Shown one piece after another: positions 62,398-64,000 of a stretch of 64,000 nucleotides of DNA. Both the position numbers and the translations under genes were made by a program. This stretch comes from Bifidobacterium sp. 7101. GTDB lineage: Bacteria > Actinomycetota > Actinomycetes > Actinomycetales > Bifidobacteriaceae. The notes below the pieces were generated by a model. The model had not been told where the DNA came from. It ran no database searches and was given only the letters and a program-made list of their open reading frames with translations. Location of the stretch: assembly GCF_000499285.1 (NCBI RefSeq), contig NZ_AWUN01000002.1:460827-524826 (forward strand), given 5' to 3'. Each line of letters begins with the position of its first letter. The stretch's first letter is position 1.

Positions 62398-62435
62398 ATT
62401 GGGGCAACCGTGATTCAACGGTTGCCCCAGTTTTA
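62398..62435 (+). terminator. Rho-independent terminator after the permuted GH3 gene
   Basis: The eleven-base perfect arms GGGGCAACCGT (62401-62411) and ACGGTTGCCCC (62418-62428) flank a six-base loop, followed by AGTTTTATG. It is about 60 bases downstream of the stop codon. Confidence 0.8.
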
Positions 62436-62737
62436 TGTTTGGCGGCCCATGATGCTGACCGTAAAGTCAGGGGGGGGGTGTACTTTCCAAGAATCATGCG
62501 GTTTCAATAGGTGAGGCCTGTCAAATGTTGGAAGGTTCGTGGAGATCTTCTTGATGCCGTCGACACCCGGCACGTTCCAAAGAGAAAAGAGTGTTTAAAG
62601 CGGACTTGGTGGGCGGCATAAAACTGTTATTTTGGCGCTGCAGTCGGTTCCCTGACGGGTGTTATGGGACTAACCAGGATTACTCTCTTGCTCGTTTTGT
62701 TGTTCGAATGAGAGATTCTTGAGGTCCGTTTCCCGAT

Positions 62738-62743
62738 AGAATT
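62738..62743 (+). promoter_or_regulatory. Possible leaderless -10 of the hydrolase gene
   Basis: TAGAAT (62738-62743) ends five bases before ATG 62749. No Shine-Dalgarno lies before that ATG. The -35 is weak. Confidence 0.4.
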
Positions 62744-62748
62744 CTGTT

Positions 62749-63678
62749 ATGGCCCAAGGCAAATTCTGTGTTCAGCCTCAGTGTTCTACTCATTCACGTT
62801 TGTATTGGATGTGGATTAGAGGTACGCGTCTGGTCTTCTCGATGAATCCGGCCCCTCGCCGTGCCCCTATTATCCTTTACCTCCATGGTGGTCCGGGCGA
62901 TGCCTGTATTCCGCTGACCATGCGCTACAACGCGGCCTTGGAGCGCGATTTCCGCTTTATCAACCTGGACCAGCGGGGCAGCGGGCTGTCTTACCATCCT
63001 TTTGCGCCTGACGAGATGGTGACCATCGATTCGATGGTTGAAGATGTTCACCGGTTTGCGCTAGAGCTTCTTCGAGCCTGCGGACAGGATTCCCTTATCC
63101 TCGTCGGTCATTCCTGGGGCAGCGTCCTGGGGCTGGAGATGGTGAAGCGGTATCCCTCTCTTATTCGCTGCTACATCGGCCTTGGACAGGTCGTCAGCAT
63201 GCGCGCTGCTCTTCGTCTAAGACGGCAGTGGGGGCAACAGAGTTTGGGTCCCCGGCTCGGTTCGCTCGTCAGCAGGGAGAACGGAGCTGCCGACATAGTG
63301 CTGATGATTAATGAGCTGCTGTCTCGTGGCGGGGCTGCCATGCTGTTCGGATCCCTGGGACGGATCATGACCTACCTGCGCTCGCCCTACTACAACTGGT
63401 CGCGTCTGCTCAACCATGCCAAGGGGGTGGCTCAATCCCGCGCTCGCTTGAATGCAGAGCTGGAGCAGGTCGATTTCAGTGGGCAGACCTCCTTCGAGGC
63501 GCCGGTATATTTCATCAGCGGCAAGTATGACCGTCATCTGCCAGGCAGTCTGGTTGAGCGGTTCGCAGATGGGTTGAAGAGCCCGCATCGGTTTATCCGC
63601 TTTGACCGGTCCGGGCACTGCCCACAGTGGGATGAGCCAGAACGGTTCGCGGCAACGGTTAAATCCCTCTGCCTGTAG
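62749..63678 (+). CDS. Alpha/beta hydrolase, proline-iminopeptidase-like (S33)
   Basis: 309 residues. The oxyanion region is YLHGGPGDACIPLTM (the HGGPG motif of S33 prolyl aminopeptidases), then FRFINLDQRGSGLSYHPF, the nucleophile elbow LVGHSWGSVLGLEM (Ser), an alpha-helical cap (about 165-235), a late Asp in FISGKYDRHLPGS and the catalytic His in RSGHCPQWDEPERF. All three triad residues are present. Most relatives are peptidases that remove N-terminal proline, but general esterases share these motifs, so the substrate is open. There is no signal peptide. The gene stands alone after a terminator. Confidence 0.87.
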   Translation: MAQGKFCVQPQCSTHSRLYWMWIRGTRLVFSMNPAPRRAPIILYLHGGPGDACIPLTMRYNAALERDFRFINLDQRGSGLSYHPFAPDEMVTIDSMVEDVHRFALELLRACGQDSLILVGHSWGSVLGLEMVKRYPSLIRCYIGLGQVVSMRAALRLRRQWGQQSLGPRLGSLVSRENGAADIVLMINELLSRGGAAMLFGSLGRIMTYLRSPYYNWSRLLNHAKGVAQSRARLNAELEQVDFSGQTSFEAPVYFISGKYDRHLPGSLVERFADGLKSPHRFIRFDRSGHCPQWDEPERFAATVKSLCL

Positions 63679-63949
63679 CGCTCTATTGATAAGCAGGGGC
63701 TGCCTTGCCGCTAGTGCCCATCCGCATGGTGGAAATACATGCTGCGCGCGACGAAATCTACTAATATTAATCATTGAAGATATTGGTTTGAGTCTCGCTG
63801 AAGAGTGCACGGGGCTCATGGATAGACGAAGGTCGATGAAGCGGGGACCATGTCGATGAAAATCGACACGCCGTAGAATCCCCGGAATCATTGGAATCCT
63901 CCGATATTTTTCTATGCCAATTTGCGGGATAACCCAAGTTCGTGTAAGT
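63679..63949. other. Short non-coding region at the right end
   Basis: About 270 bases. A TGTCGAT-GAAA-ATCGACA hairpin (63851-63868) with a GNRA-like loop is present, without a U tract. No gene recognised. Confidence 0.5.
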
Positions 63950-64000
63950 TTACTTCTTGCTGCCCGGCAGTGATGAGAACTCTTCGGAGGGCTTGGAGCT
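63950..64000 (-). CDS. Possible C-terminus of a gene entering from the right
   Basis: Reading the reverse strand from the right edge, a frame of 16 residues ending in SLPGSKK and a TAA stop (63950-63952) is open to the edge with GC-rich codon use. It is too short to identify or to be sure of. Confidence 0.3.
   Translation of the reverse strand, partial: SSKPSEEFSSLPGSKK

Larger units (their letters stand above)
62339..62748. other. Non-coding gap upstream of the hydrolase gene
   Basis: 410 bases. It holds the GH3 terminator, a spaced inverted repeat of GGATCCA/TGGATCC (about 62363-62390), a run of nine guanines (62470-62478) and the candidate -10 of the next gene. No frame in it looks real. 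Confidence 0.6.

Noticed and set aside
1..64000. CRISPR arrays, insertion sequences, prophage genes, rRNA operons
   Set aside because: No regular spaced repeats, transposase motifs, phage structural genes or rRNA sequence were recognised.

Overview
This window is the chromosomal replication-origin region of a GC-rich actinobacterium, most probably a Bifidobacterium or close relative. I base this on gene order, not on a database search. The core order is rsmG, jag, yidC, yidD, rnpA, rpmH, dnaA, dnaN, recF, dciA, gyrB, gyrA, DUF3566. It is flanked by ddl, trxB, parB and parA on one side, and by a pseudokinase-fused MurJ preceded by DUF6049 and NUDIX genes.

Layout. 1-9.6 kb holds a LacI-type regulator cut by the window edge, a carboxymuconolactone decarboxylase-cupin fusion, RlmB, a DUF4032 kinase-like protein, a MalK/MsmK-type sugar ABC ATPase, a small decarboxylase-family protein, a membrane Ser/Thr kinase and a membrane-anchored DsbA-like protein. 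9.7-14.1 kb holds tRNA-Thr(UGU), a candidate structured RNA with its own promoter and terminator, an RpfB-like wall hydrolase, ksgA, ispE and a LytR_C protein. 14.2-25.5 kb holds cca (reverse strand), the coupled NUDIX-DUF6049-murJ operon, an aminotransferase and ddl.

25.5-34.3 kb is the par/centromere district. It has two unusually long AT-rich non-coding tracts, six perfect parS sites (two inside parB), a second DnaA-box cluster upstream of parA, and the genes trxB, parA, parB and rsmG. ParB and RsmG both carry long hydrophilic insertions. 34.3-48.4 kb is the classic origin block. DnaA boxes lie on both sides of dnaA, and most of the core genes point away from the origin.

48.4-64 kb is more accessory. 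It holds a VanZ-RDD fusion, an EamA transporter, an organophosphate-type MFS transporter followed by a LytTR/GHKL two-component pair, a GT2 glycosyltransferase, a GtrA-like membrane protein coupled to a cytoplasmic GH3 glucosidase, a large GH3 enzyme with permuted domain order and membrane anchors at both ends, and an S33-type alpha/beta hydrolase. The sugar ABC ATPase, the two GH3 enzymes and the LacI regulator fit a saccharolytic gut commensal.

At least six genes (rlmB, the LytR_C gene, the NUDIX gene, trxB, the VanZ gene and the hydrolase), and perhaps the Ser/Thr kinase, have no usable Shine-Dalgarno. Instead a -10-like hexamer ends 5-7 nt before the start codon, which suggests leaderless transcripts. 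I saw no CRISPR array, insertion sequence, prophage or rRNA operon.
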